Shown here: positions 49,589-62,197 of the stretch, one piece after another | Position numbering within the stretch: position 1 is the stretch's first letter | Layout of the letters: each line of letters begins with the position of its first letter | Source of the DNA: Phallusia mammillata | Taxonomy: Eukaryota; Chordata; Ascidiacea; Phlebobranchia; Ascidiidae | Assembly (NCBI GenBank): GCA_003260075.1 | Contig: QLIY01000012.1 | Coordinates: forward strand, 126,811 to 190,810 | Reading direction: 5' to 3' | Length of the DNA stretch: 64,000 nucleotides | The notes under the pieces: generated by a model | What the model was told of the DNA's origin: nothing | What the model saw: only the letters and a program-made list of their open reading frames with translations | Database searches by the model: none | Program-made: the position numbers and the translations under genes

Positions 49589-50530
49589 TCAGGCGCGATT
49601 CGGGGTCTTCGAAATGAGCCAAACTTCATTGTGACGTTTGATAAAGCGCATCGGGCTGTTGTAACCAGCAGTGTAGAATGATGTCAGATCGATGTTATTT
49701 TCGTCAACTCCGTTTCGCTTCATGTCTTCAAAGAGCTTGTAAACATTGACCCAATTGTCCATTTCGCTCGCCCAGCCAGGGAATTTGCTAAAAGTTTGTA
49801 TATGTTAAACAAATATTTTATTTGTAGTTGTGGTTAGTGCACAGTTCAAAAACTGAAAAAAAATATACCAAATGTCATGTAATAAAATATACACCAGCTT
49901 AAATGATACACGTCCAATAAAGTAGCTTCTCGTTGAATTACTAAACAAATGTAAGAATTACCGAACATAGGCGAGCATGGGTTGACGTTCTTCTGTGTAA
50001 ACTTTCGGATCTGTTGGTGAAGGTGGATCTGCCTGGAAATCCCGTGGAACGTAGAATGACATTGTCCTTTTCATGTCGAAAATTGTAGGCCCAGAAGCAA
50101 TGCGAGTTGTAACAGGTGCAGTCATATCAATGGTTGCTCCTAAATACATGAATGAATTTTTAGACGGATTTAAAACTATTGCACATGACATGAAATGTGT
50201 CACTTACCAGCAGCATTGCGGCCTTGGATGTATTTAAAAAGGCGCATGAATGCTCCACTACTTTTTGATGAAGCGCTGTCCATTTGAGTACTTGTCCAGT
50301 TTGCAGCTGCATATTTTCTTACCTCGTAGCTTCTATCCTAAAAAAATTGCCGGAAAATAAGTTTTCAGAACGCAAAACATTTAAAGTAAACAAATTTTCG
50401 AAGATTGGACAAAACTCACTTTTGGTTGTATTGTGGCCAATTGATAGGGTGGATGTTCGATGCCATAACCGTCACCGCCGAAAGCGTTGCCCATCATGCA
50501 GACAAGACAAAGCAAAACCGACAAAATCAT
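49589..50530 (-). CDS. SOUL/HEBP2-like haem-binding protein 3
   Basis: Four exons: 50530-50420, 50337-50208, 50139-49962 and 49787-49589, about 205 residues. Signal peptide MILSVLLCLVCMMGNAFG; SOUL motifs YEVRKYAAANWTST, IDMTAPVTTRIASG, TMSFYVPRDFQADPP, VYTEERQPMLAYVR and YTAGYNSPMRFIKRHNEVWL. Exon lengths 2-4 (130, 178, 199) are identical to copies 2 and 4. The most compact copy, with no element in its introns. A predicted extracellular haem or tetrapyrrole binder; expression pattern cannot be read from sequence. Confidence 0.93.
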
Positions 50531-53485
50531 AACTTACTATCTTACTGATATGTTAACAAAACCAACAGCTTCCTTCTGAAAAAACAACAAAACAATCAGA
50601 AACTTATAAATTTACTTTTTACTCAATAGGCAATTATATATAACTCTTTCGACGGCTAACTCGGTGCGTCTTCATTACGGTAATGGCACAGTAAGCAACA
50701 CATTTGTAGTTATATCAAAAGCCAAGGTTGAGAAAAATGGAACAAAAACAACGCTGATATAAACTGTACTTCAGAAGCGTATAAAGTGACCGATAGCTGA
50801 TTAGCATTGGAACATCAGTTTATCCGTTCATCGTGCTGTCGCGCAAGATAAAGTTCCACGACACAAAACATATCCTTTTCTAATAAGTTTCTGTGTACAC
50901 GATGAACAAAAAAATAACGTTCTAATCACTGATGAAGATACCTCGAAAGAGACCTCGAAACATCGTTATGTATAATTGCTGGTTATGGTTTTTTTTTAAC
51001 AGTAAAAACAATACTTTAGTTCGCATATTTTTTAAAGCTTGTGGAAATTTATACCACATTTCTTCCTGATTAAATTAGCACGGCCATTAATAAAGCCCCG
51101 GAATAGCTGGTTTCTTGCCTGCCCAAACACGTTAAGCTGTTGACTCTGTCTTGTTGTTGCGGCTTTCTGCTGCTCCCACCCCTAGACTCAAAATAAATAG
51201 GCTCCAGACCACAACGCATGATTAACGTCGCGTAAAAAACAAACGACCGCGAATGTCACCGTTATGTAACTCACGAATTGGCTTATGTAACGCGCATCTT
51301 GCCCTTTGGTGTTAAATTTTGTCACGTGTGCTTGCTAGTTATACATTTTTGCGTCTTGTTTAAAGGCACAAGGAGCAATAACTGCCCTATAGGTTCTTAG
51401 ATATAAATCAATTGCATATTTATGGAAAACTTACCTGAAACACAAGTTTATCAATACTAAAATAAAGTAACTAAAATAACATTTTTACACAGCGCACAAG
51501 AAGCAACAAATCATCATCTAAAACAAGCTGTAATCTAAAACAATCTGTCAACTAAAGAAACATTTCTATCTTGCAATGCTGCAATGCTGCAATGCGTTGG
51601 TCTGTATTTTTGCAAATTTCTTAGCGCGGTAAGAAAACGTGACGAGGCAACACGTGATTGTTATATAACAGCGGAAATGTTTTCGCCCCAAAGGAGTTCA
51701 CGTTAGTTCCACTTGAGCGCACATTACATAACATCAGACGCCCAAGTCGTTTGCACATGATAATTACTGTGCTTTGTAACGAATTATAGCTCAAACACGA
51801 TAACCGTTTGCTTTTTTGTTAAGTTTTGAGTTTGCGCAACTTCTTTCTGCAGCGGTTCGTTAATGAGCGTTTTTTTACAATCTTATACTTGCATAACTTA
51901 TTTGAGAAGCACATATGGTATGATGATGTTATGAATCTATTTGATATCCAGCCTTTTGCGTTGCTGTACATCAAACCCAAAGAATGTAATGTTAGTTTTT
52001 AAACACTATTACAGATTTCAAGAGCGCTTTATCCGTCACTGCGTTGATAGGCTTTTATCATGTTTGCAACAGCATGCAGCAGGGGTTACATGTGCATGTA
52101 TTCCATAAAATTGTATGTTAAACCGCTTACAAAAAATGTAATTCTAATTACATAACAAAACGTTTTGGTATACTTTTTTTACTTCGAAAACACAATCCCT
52201 TGTATTATTTGTTTTTAAAATTTAGTTTGAAACCTTTTGTCTATGTATGTTTTGCACGACTTTCACGAAGCCACGAAGCTATGCATAACAGAAAGAAAGG
52301 CAACGCACAGTCTTAAAAGTTACAAACTGTTTCAGACCTGGGCATTTTACGGACCGTTGGCTGTCCCTGTCAGGCCAGCACGAGGTTTTCAGTAAGAGAT
52401 CAATTCTACACAAGAGCATTTTTTTAATTTGTAAGAATTGTGAAACAATACACATGCACTACCGCCGCGTCCCAGTGCTTTCCAAGCCGAACTGAATCAA
52501 CCGCCATCAATTGTTTGCGATAATGAGTGTTGTTAAACTAACAAGAGATTTGACTACATTTACCGATATAATGAAGGTATAACCAAGGATGTAAACCTGC
52601 AAATGTGGCAGAGAGTCTAACAAAAATGACAAAAACATTAAGGCGGTCATTTGTACAACAGGTGCTTACAAACCTGGGTGGTGTCAAATATACAGATGGC
52701 ACAGGTCAACGCTGCATTGTATGCAAGAGCTGACGCACATAATGTGAAACTCCTACGTTTACGTTTGTTTGCTTTTTCTGGTTTTAACGATTTATTGGCG
52801 GTGCGTTTTAAAAATGCGGTTTGCTTTTGTATGTCTTGCTTGATAAAATACAGTTGCGTTAAAGGTTTGTATTGGTGCACACATAATCAGCATGCTGCCG
52901 TAAAAGAATTTATTTTGATTTTTCTGAAAACACAGTAATTCTAGGTAACCTTTGTTGGTATGAAATTTTCTGGTGGAAATTTAAAAAAATGATTAGACAC
53001 GTTTATTTTTATTGGTTACCAGTCTTATAAACATCTCTGTTCGGCGCTGTTTTGTAAACTAAAGTTTGTATATAAACCCTCCAATTAAAACTGCATTATA
53101 GTCTGTAAAACCCCTAATTCAGTTTTTCGACAGTAGCTTTCACTTGCAGGTTTATATACACATCTCTTTAAGCGTGGTTTTGTAAATTACTCGTTAATAA
53201 AAACTGCACTCTTTTTTGAAGCAAAAAATATGTTAAAATACTTTTTCAACTGTTGTGTTTTGATGCAATAAAAATCGCATTGAAATACACTGAAAAGCAT
53301 AAATGGCACATGATAAAACGTATAGAGGAAGCACATAACTTCCCATATCATATACACCTGCCATCAGTCAAGGCTGTGTATACATATTGATCAAGCAATC
53401 ACGGAACGTACTATAATGTTGCACGTTTACTATTTGTGCTTTGTTATGTGACGGCAATAGTAAAAATGGGCATGCAGATAATTCA
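50531..53485. other. spacer between SOUL genes 3 and 4
   Basis: The right part (52960-53485) aligns with the 3' flanks of genes 2 and 3. The left part (50531-51320) aligns with the upstream regions of genes 2 and 4, including the TATA-like motif at 50601-50610, the inverted repeat (about 50795-50835 and 50897-50935) and the conserved block at 51092-51208. The middle, 52000-52950, is unique; a 95-codon open frame at 52651-52938 has no support. Confidence 0.6.
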
Positions 53486-54782
53486 TCAGGCAAGACTCGG
53501 CGTGTCCGAAATGAGCCAAACTTCATTTTGACGTTGGATAAAGCGCATCGGGCTGTTATAACCAGCAGTGTAGAATGATGTCAGATCGATGGTGTCTTCG
53601 TCAACTCCGTTTCGTTTCATGTCTTCAAAAAGCTGGTAAACATTGACCCAATAGTCCGTTTCTCTCGCCCAGCCAGTAAATGTGCTAAAAGCAGAGAGAA
53701 ATGCTCTTTTCGTAATATATAGGGTAATGTGATTTGGCCAGTGGTGGGTTTTAATTTTTTTATCAGCCGGTTCTATCACAAATGTTATATTTTTTAGTCG
53801 TTTCTGTTACAAAAAGTACATTACCAGTAATGCTAACCGGTTCGCTGATCTCAAAAAAATTCATGAGACGGTTCTATAGAACTGGTGCGAACCGGTTGAA
53901 TCCCACCACTGGATTTGGCCCAATTCTGTTGATTAGCACAACCGCACCATCATGCGGAAATAATCGCGGTGTGTAGAAGTCATGGAATAAAGTTTGTAAA
54001 TGTCAAACAAAAACTACACTTCTAATAGTTGTGATTAGTGCGCAGCTTTCAAAACAAAAAAGTAATAAATGTAATGTAATATTTCAAATTGCCTTTATTT
54101 ACTATGACCAGCAGCTTATCATGATAGCCCATGGGTGCATTAGAGTAGATGCTTGTCGAATTACTGAACAAATGTAACACTTACCGAACATAGGCGAGCA
54201 TGGGTTGACGTTCTTCTATGTAAACTTCGGTATCTGTTGGTGCAGGTGGATCTGCCTGGAAAGCCCGTGGAACGTAGAATGACATTGTCCTTTTCATGTC
54301 GAAAATTGTAGGTCCGGAAACAATGCGAGTTGTAACAGGCGCAGTCATTTTAATGGTTGCCCCTGTAAACGAGAGTGAATTTTTATGAGGAATTTTAAAA
54401 CCATTGCATATAACATCAAAATGTGTCACTTACCAGCGGCGTTGCGGCCTTCGATGTATTTGAAAAGGCGCCAGAATGCTCCACTACTTTTTGATGAAGC
54501 GCCGTGCATTTGAGTACTTGTCCAGTTTGCAGCTGCATATTCTCGTACCTCGTAGCTTCTATCCTTAAAAATGGTTGGAAATTGGGATAACTAACGGCAA
54601 AACTTTGAAGTCCACACATGTTTGAATCTTTAGGGAAAAAACGTGAAAAGATTGGCTTCACAAATTTAACTCACCTTTGGTTGATTTGTGGCTTTTCGAT
54701 AGGGTGGATGTTCAATACCATAACCGTCACCGAAAGCGTTTCCCATCATGCAGACAAGACAAAACAGAACCGACAAAAACAT
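53486..54782 (-). CDS. SOUL/HEBP2-like haem-binding protein 4
   Basis: Four exons: 54782-54675, 54563-54434, 54362-54185 and 53684-53486, about 204 residues. Signal peptide MFLSVLFCLVCMMGNAFG; SOUL motifs YEVREYAAANWTST, IKMTAPVTTRIVSG, TMSFYVPRAFQADPP, VYIEERQPMLAYVR and YTAGYNSPMRFIQRQNEVWL. Differences from copies 2 and 3 cluster in exon 4 (RETDYW, IQRQN, ISDTPSLA). Intron 3 holds a complete short transposon (53739-53911). TATA-like motif at 54851-54858. Confidence 0.92.
53739..53911. mobile_element. complete short DNA transposon, 173 bp, in intron 3 of SOUL gene 4
   Basis: Starts CAGTGGTGGGTTTTAA and ends TTGAATCCCACCACTG, with perfect 8-bp flanking repeats GATTTGGC at 53731-53738 and 53912-53919. 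Interior shares aaccggttcgctgatctca with the element at 43965. Non-coding; hAT-like by its duplication. Confidence 0.92.
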
Positions 54783-56340
54783 ACTTACTATATTGCTGAT
54801 ATGTTAACAAAACCAACAGCTTCCGTCTAAAAACATCAGAACAATCAGAAACTTATAAACTTTTCTTTTTCTTTTGGCAATTATATAGGTGCAAAACAAA
54901 CAGACAGAAAGTTAAAAAAATTACTTTTTGTTTTACCGGCAATTATTTATAACTCATACGATGTCTCACTCGGGACGTCTTCATTAAAGTAATGACATGC
55001 ACCAAACACAATAGTTTTTATATAACACCACACAGGATGATAACAAAATGAAAACTGGCACAAACGCAGTGCTAAAACGCTGATTAAAACTGTAATTTGG
55101 ATGCGTAAAAGACTAAAGCCAAACGGCGTTAGAACATATATGTTTTTAACGCGAAAGTGAGTGTTTCACGAATCTAAAAACATTTTTGTATTTAGTTTTT
55201 GTATACACGATGAACGCAAAAAGTAATGTTCTAATCCCCGAAAAAGAAAAGATAATATCTTTTGTCCGTATGTTTTTGTAAACGTTTGTGGAAATTTATA
55301 CCACATTTCCATCTTCTAGATTTAATTAACACTAGATAATATGTCTGAATGGCTGATGGTTTCTTGTCTGCCAAAATATATTAAGCTGTTGACTCTAACT
55401 TGTTGTTGCGGCTTTCTGCTTCTCCCACTCCGAGACTCGATTTAAGTAGGCTTCAGGTCAAGACCTAAAACCATAAAACTAATGACCAATAATGTCACGG
55501 TTATGTAACGCCCATCTTGCCCTTTGGTGTTACCATTTATTACGTGTCCTTGCATGCTATATAATTTTGTGTTGTGTTTAAAGCAACATGGGAGCATTTA
55601 TTGCCCCAGGCTCACCGATATAAGTGTAAACATATGCGAAGCTTGACCTGCAAAATAGATTTATTTATTAGGTAACTAGAATTAAATTTTGTATTCGGAC
55701 ACCACAACAAAGTTCCAGCCACCAACACATCGTTATTTAAAACCACTTGTGTTTTGGTTAGAATCTGACCTTTGTCTTACATTGCTGCTATGCGTTGGCT
55801 AGTATTTTCGCCCCGGAGTTCAGCTTAGTTCAACTTTAACGCTGATCATATAAGTGTCATCACAGGCACAAGTTGTTTGCACATGACCCTTACTGTGCTC
55901 TGTAATAAATTATAGCCAAAACATGATAACCTTTTGCCTTTTTGTTCAGTTCAAGCGCAAATTGGTTCTGCAGCTTTTCGTTAATCGGTTAATGAGCATG
56001 TTTTCACAATGACTTGTCCAAGAAGCGTAACACAAAAACATATTTTAAATCCTATGCAGTCATGGCACGTAGGCGTTATTTGGTACATGATGATGCGATG
56101 ATTCAATTTCATGTTTAGCCTTTTGCAAAAAATAAATAAATGTAAATTTATCCCAAAGAATCCAAGGTCAGCTTTTGAACATTTATACATCAAACCCAAC
56201 TTTATTAGTTACTTCATTGATATGCTATTATCAGCGAGCAACTGGGTGTACACACACATTTCATAAAACTGTATGTGAAACCGCTTACAAATGTATAAGT
56301 GTAACTGCAACAAAACCCTTTGGTAGTCCTTCTATTAGAT
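54783..56340. other. upstream region of SOUL gene 4 and flank
   Basis: 54850-55560 aligns with the upstream regions of genes 2 and 3 (TATA-like motif, degraded inverted repeat at 55125-55150/55203-55236, conserved block at 55330-55456). Similarity to the other units continues weakly to about 56040. No gene seen. Confidence 0.55.
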
Positions 56341-56810
56341 CAGTGGTTCCCAACCTGGCGTTCGCGGACCCCCAAGGGGTCCGTGAGATGCTTTCAGGGG
56401 GTCCGTGGAGGCAAACATTTGTAGCATTAACAGCAGTACAATATTTTTAAGTTCCCAAACCGTTTTTCCATTCCTGCGTCTGAGTGCAAACCATTTATCA
56501 AACCCCTGGATCAGGAAAACTTGTGATTGTTACCTTCATTGTGACATCACAATAAACAATAACTTATTGTGCTTTGTTTCAAGTATTGTACACCAGAAAG
56601 GCTCTTGTTGCATTTGACTGCTACAGTACAGTACTTTATTGAGATTAAAGGACTGTGAACGTTGAATAAAATTCTGACCCCAAAACGAAAGTATAGTAAA
56701 GTATAATGCAGGAAACGAAAAACATAACAAGACTAAATTACGTTGGGGGTCCGCGGACCTATAAAATTTTTGAAAGGGGTCCGTGACTACAAAAAGGTTG
56801 GGAACCACTG
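56341..56810. mobile_element. hAT-like non-autonomous element, 470 bp
   Basis: Ends CAGTGGTTCCCAACCT and GGTTGGGAACCACTG form an inverted repeat; GGGGTCCG motifs recur near both ends. Exact 8-bp target duplication TATTAGAT at 56333-56340 and 56811-56818. No transposase. The ends are related to those of the element at 20932 (CAGCGGTTCCCAAACT). Confidence 0.94.
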
Positions 56811-56818
56811 TATTAGAT

Positions 56819-58431
56819 TAAAACGCTTTGTCTAGTGGCATTTACATTGGAGCAATGTTTGGTAGAGTGACTTATAGCCTATGATGTGTTAGCTTGTCAA
56901 TTTATTTTAGAGTCCAGCATTTCTGGTAGCCTACATCGTGCAGACAACGTAGCTTATTCGTGTTGCAGCACACAGAGGGCACTGGTAGTCGGCATTGGAT
57001 TTCTGGCGATTTCTCACACAATATTATGCCAAACCCCATTTAAAGCGTTGTTACTGTTCCAAATATTTGACCCAGTATATCAGTATATTGAAACAACATA
57101 AAATCTCTTGGTATTGTATTGCCTTGGGTTTGTACCAAGAAAACAATACTCCCATAGCAAAGCCCCCAAAACAACCCCTCCAAATGCACCTTACAGTGCA
57201 AACACCGTCGAAATTACTGTTCCACCCAACACACAAGTCTAAGCAAAACAATGACGACAAAAATAATAGACTATACAGTTTAAGAAATAAAATGCTTTAT
57301 TGTAAATAAATATTGTTATTATTAAACGAACAGGGAAAGATAAATTCCTATCAACGGCAATTGGGAGAAAAAACATGTGTACTTAGCAACTATATTCTTT
57401 GGGTCTTAAGGAACATATGACCAAGAAGTGATAGTTTCTCTATTCTGGTTTTCACTTTTACTTTATGGACTCGTTGTTATGTTTTTGTTAGTAGGGTTAA
57501 TAAACGGGAATCCACCCAAGAACATGCACCTCGTGGCATTCATTTGGAACGCATGCAGTTATTGTGAACATAAACGCACTTCAGTAAAAGGGCAAAATTA
57601 CAAATAAGTGCAGCAGCTTCATTGCATTGTGATGAATGCGGACACCCAAAACACGTTTATTGCCGAAACTGTACCCTGTGTTTACAGCTTTAATAAGTCA
57701 ACAGCCGCACAAGATTGTAAAGTGGCTGTTGACCACAAACCTTTGGTGACAAAGTGCCCTAATAGGTTACAGCTTTCAATTGAAGAGTCGATAAAATCTG
57801 TTTGTCGTCAATATTTTTGAATTTAGTTGACGAAGACGTTATATTTAGCGAAATGCAATTGATGGGAAAAATATTTACAAAACTCAATGCTGTTTTTTTT
57901 CGATCGAATCACATGTATCTTTTTTAATGCACGCATGTTTTTTAACGTTGCATATGGCCTTTTTTACTAGGTCTATCACGCTGGTCACTTTCCTGTAAAA
58001 CTCGTGGTTGTCCGTTCAATTATCCAAAGCCTGGCCGGTACCGTCAGATGTTTATCCAAACTACAAAGGAAATATCCAAACCAATAGAAACACCAAATTA
58101 ACGCTTGGCTTCCAGTCATGTGCATGAAAACGCAGCAAGTATATTTAAGAGAAAGAGTTGTACAAGTGCTTGACTGTGTTTTGTAACTTGATTATACGTA
58201 GGCTATATACGTAGGCTATATGTTGAAGCTGGTTTGTTTAATTTGTTTGCAGCGAAGCTATGAGAAGCAGACTTACATTGAGTAGATAGGCAAAAGAAAC
58301 AAGAAACACACAAATACATTTTTGTGTGGTTACTTTTTGCTTTTGTTGTTGTGAAAGAAGTTCATAAACAATTTGCAGCTATAAAAAAATCGACAAACGA
58401 AACTTTTCTTTGGATATTCAAAAGTTTAAAG
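56819..58431. other. intergenic stretch upstream of the symporter gene
   Basis: No gene or repeat recognised. It should contain the promoter of the SLC5-type gene. Open frames at 56886-57309 and 57608-57820 have no exon boundaries or known motif. Confidence 0.5.
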
Positions 58432-61400
58432 ATGTCAAACGAAACTAAACAACACTTCGGCGCTGGTGATATTGCTGTTTTTGGGGGTCAGTGATTCAGA
58501 ATTTGGTTTTGCTTTTTTGAGTTTTTATTTTTTAAATTTCGTTTATAAGTTCTTACTTGTCAATCAATTAAAACTCTTATGTTACAGGAAGTCTTCTGGT
58601 ATCGATTATGGTTGGATTGTATTTTGCTTTCAAGGATCGCAAACAGAAAACTGTTGCAAACTATTTCTTTGGTGGAAAACAAATTTCCCCGGTAATTTGC
58701 AATTTTATTGAAAGAAGTTTTTTTTCAATTTTAATATTTTGGTATTGCAAAAATTACTTGATGCTTGCAGGTCTCACTCGGGATTTCCTTATCAGTGTCT
58801 TACATCTCGGCTATAGGAATAATAGGCGTACCATCCGAAAGTTACCTATTCGGTATGGTTTGCCTATGGTACGCATTTGCATCACCTATCAGTATATGTG
58901 TAACATGTTTATACTTTATTCCTTTGATACACCGCTTACAGCTGACCACATTGTATCAGGTTTGAGTATTAGCCTTTACTATATCACCTAAAATGTAAGG
59001 AATAACGTGATCAAATAACCTTGTAGTATCTGGAAATGCGGTTTCATCCTGGATTGAGAAAACTTGTATCTGGATGCGAAGTGCTTGCTCTGGTGTGTTT
59101 TCAAATAGCTTTCTAGTCAGACAGGTAACGATACACGTGTCCCGTGGTCAATAACTTGTCGTTAAATCGTTTGCAGCTGTTGTACATGAGTTTCACCCTG
59201 TACGCACCGTCACTGGCATTGAGTGCCGTTTCTCCCATTAACCTCTACTGGAGTATACTGCTGACGAGTGGAGTGTGCACACTTTATACAACACTGGTTA
59301 GTTTTCCATTTATATTTATTATAGATGTTACAAAACCTAAGGCCATATTCCTTTTGCGTATGATAGGGTGGAATGAAAGCTGTTGTTTGGACTGACGTAA
59401 TTCAGTTCGGGGTGATGGTTGTGGGTGTGGTTGCTGTACTTATTAAAGCTACAATCGACGTTGGAGGGGTGGATGCTACTTTTACCGCATTAAAGAGAGG
59501 TGGGAGGACCAACTTTGCGACGTAAGCTAAATCCCAAGTTCCGCAGTCAAATTTTATAATTCAATCGACACAAACATTTTAAACCAGGTTTGATCCAGAC
59601 CCAACTCTTCGCACCACGTTCTGGACTGTCATGGTTGGAGCCGGTTTTACCGATGTTTTGAATGTTTGCATGAACCAACCTGTCTGTCAACGCTATCTGT
59701 CTTGTAAATCTGTCAAGGGCGCAAGAATGTAGGTTGGATTATTTACATGTTGTTTTTGAATGTTCCGGAACGCTTGACTCAACATACGGACATTAAATTA
59801 TGACTTTTGTTGGGAGTATTGGGGGTTCGATTTCGGGGAAAAAGTGATAAAAAAGTATTTGGGGTCACTTCCAATCCGTTCAAAATTCAAAACATGAACG
59901 GCAAATGTTACAAGTTGGAGTCCGTATAAATCCGCATTTCAAGTAAGTTTCATTGACAAACATGTGTTTTTACAGAGCTGCCGTCACCGCCTTGTTTCCA
60001 AAAATAGCCCTGGATTTGATTGCAGTAATGAGTGGGTGTGTGGCTTACGCTTACTTTGAAGGTTGTGATCCACTGAAAGCTGGAATGATAACAAAAAACG
60101 ATCAAATGTTCCCATACTTGGTACTTAACGTGTTTCGTGAAATACCAGGAATGTCTGGTTTGTTTGTTGCTGCTGCATATTGTGCAACTATGAGGTAAAC
60201 TTGACTGAAATGTTTGCTGTTAAAAAAAGACACATATTAAAATATACCAAACAAAATACGGTTACACCTAAAGATTCGAATGGCTTGAAAATACCGCGAG
60301 TTTTATTTTGCATTTAGCAGTTCAATAATGTCAAGAAGTACAAAATAGCTAAAGATAATACACAGACAAAGTAGGTTGAAAACTCCAAACTTTGTTGTTT
60401 GTTTAGCACGGTGTCATCCGGTCTTAACTCCGTGAGTGGGCAAATTCTTCAAGATTTTTTACTCCCGTTTCGTCCTAACCTGAGCAACAAAAGCAAAATG
60501 ATTTTCAGTAAACTAGCAGGCAAGACAATCATGTCTATAGCCTTTAAATACTGTAAACATTAAATCAGACGTTTTTGTAGTTGTTTTTCTTGGTGTGTTG
60601 GTTACCGGGTTCGCTCTTTTGTCAACGAAATTGGAAGGAACCGTTTTGTCTATCGTGGTTTCATTGCGAGGTGGTATTGGTGGCGCAATATTGGGAGTTT
60701 ACATCCTTGGTATATTTTTCCCTTGGTGCAACACAAAGGTAAGATCATGCTTCCACCACTGACGGAAATCAGCCTATTCTGTAGATGACAAAAAATACGT
60801 TTGCAGGGAGCAATAACTGGTCAACTGGTGGGAACAGCCTACTTGCTTTGGATTGCAATCGGTGGGATAATGTTTGAAAAGTCACCAGAAAGCCAACGAA
60901 AACTTCCGGTTTCAACTCAACTCTGCAACGATACTGAATCACATTCTATGTGGAATAACTATACAACTTTCAATGAAACAGTCACAAAAAGGTCCGAAGA
61001 AATGATGTTATGTTTGTGTTGGTAAATGTTTAAATAAATCCATTTATATTTGCAGCACTTTGGAAACAGAAAAGCATTACAGCCCTTTCTACGCGTTATC
61101 ATTTTGGTACAATGCTATCATAGGGGCGTCGATCACCATCTTGGTGGGATTGTGCATCTCTTTTTTGACAGGTATGCAAATACTTTAAATTTGTTTGAGT
61201 TTTTTTGCTAAACGGCCAACGACTGCGCTTTGTATTATTTAGGCCCAAATGATCCGAAAACTGCTGACCCAAGGCTGTTTTGCCCGATTGTTGACAATCA
61301 CATTCTGCCGAAAAAAGTAAGGCGATTTTTCCGCTTTGGCGTCCCCAAGATACAGAAAAACACGACTTCATGTGAAATGTCAAGACTGCAACAAACAAAG

Positions 61401-61487
61401 AAATCTGCGTCACTTGACTCAAACAAATGTACAAGCTTATCACCTGAGGTCGATCGTTTGCAAGAAGCACAGATAACAAAGCAGTGA
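58432..61487 (+). CDS. SLC5-type sodium/solute symporter (SMCT/SMVT-like), copy A
   Basis: Thirteen exons: 58432-58486, 58588-58691, 58771-58959, 59027-59092, 59177-59296, 59367-59521, 59588-59728, 59976-60194, 60407-60519, 60581-60738, 60807-61021, 61056-61171 and 61243-61487, about 631 residues. SLC5 landmarks in order: FGAGDIAVFGG, VANYFFGGKQISP, VSYISAIGIIGVPSESYLFG, YLEMRF, YAPSLALSAV, GGMKAVVWTDVIQF, NQPVCQRYLSCKS, YAYFEGCDP, VFREIPGMSGLF and STVSSGLNSVSG, the helix that in this family contributes sodium-site serines. It is closest in character to the monocarboxylate/multivitamin/iodide branch; the substrate cannot be read. Intron 9 appears to use a GC donor (G|GCAAGA). The end of exon 11 is ambiguous (60991 or 61021, both in phase; the latter has the better donor). 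The cytosolic tail is about 80 residues. Confidence 0.9.
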
Positions 61488-62197
61488 ACACTGCATATAT
61501 TTCTTAACAACAGTTTAAATTTTCACCGCCAGTGAGAAAAAAGTGTACTCACAAGGCACGATGTTTTGCTGTGACAAGAAGAAAGTTGTTACTTATAACA
61601 GCAAAAAGAGAAACATATACAGACTTTCATAAACATGTATCGCAAAGCACAACTTAAATTTAAGCTGTTTATGCTCCATCGAGTTGTTTATTTTTATCAT
61701 TATGAAGATGCATTATTACAATCACGCGCAATACTGTTGGACCTTATGCCTTTAATGTTGAACAATGCGTATCTTTCCCTGTGGTTTGTTACAACGTTTT
61801 TGTTAATCGAAGTCACGTGATTTTCCACCTAATTTTTGTCTGCAGACTTCCCGTAGACAGGCAAATAATATTATATGCCAGCTGGCAACCCATCTGTGTC
61901 AGAAGTCGAGCCAGCAAAGCTTCCTCGAACTTCGCGGAAAATCTTGTGCTCGGTAAAACGTTACTGAGAAAACGCCAGTCAAATGTCATAACAAGCTAAT
62001 CAAGTCAAAAGAACATTCTAATACGGGCCAAAAATGCCATAGCGGGATAAATTCCACAATCGATAACAACGACCGAAAGTTTTTTTTTTGGTTTACAGGC
62101 GATCTGCGTAATATACGCCTTAATAAAATTCACGCCTAAACATATTGATGTTTATACAACACTAATCTTTCAAAAAATAAATGTCTCGCTTTTATAT
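61488..62197. other. shared 3' spacer between the two symporter genes
   Basis: About 710 bases between two convergent stop codons. It must contain both 3' untranslated regions. No further gene is visible. Confidence 0.6.

Noticed and set aside
52651-52938. 95-codon frame between SOUL genes 3 and 4
   Set aside because: Competing frame on the opposite strand of similar length, no motif and no splice context.
59820-59850. GGGTTCGATTTC resembling a tRNA B box
   Set aside because: No A box or acceptor stem could be paired around it; it lies in an intron of symporter A.
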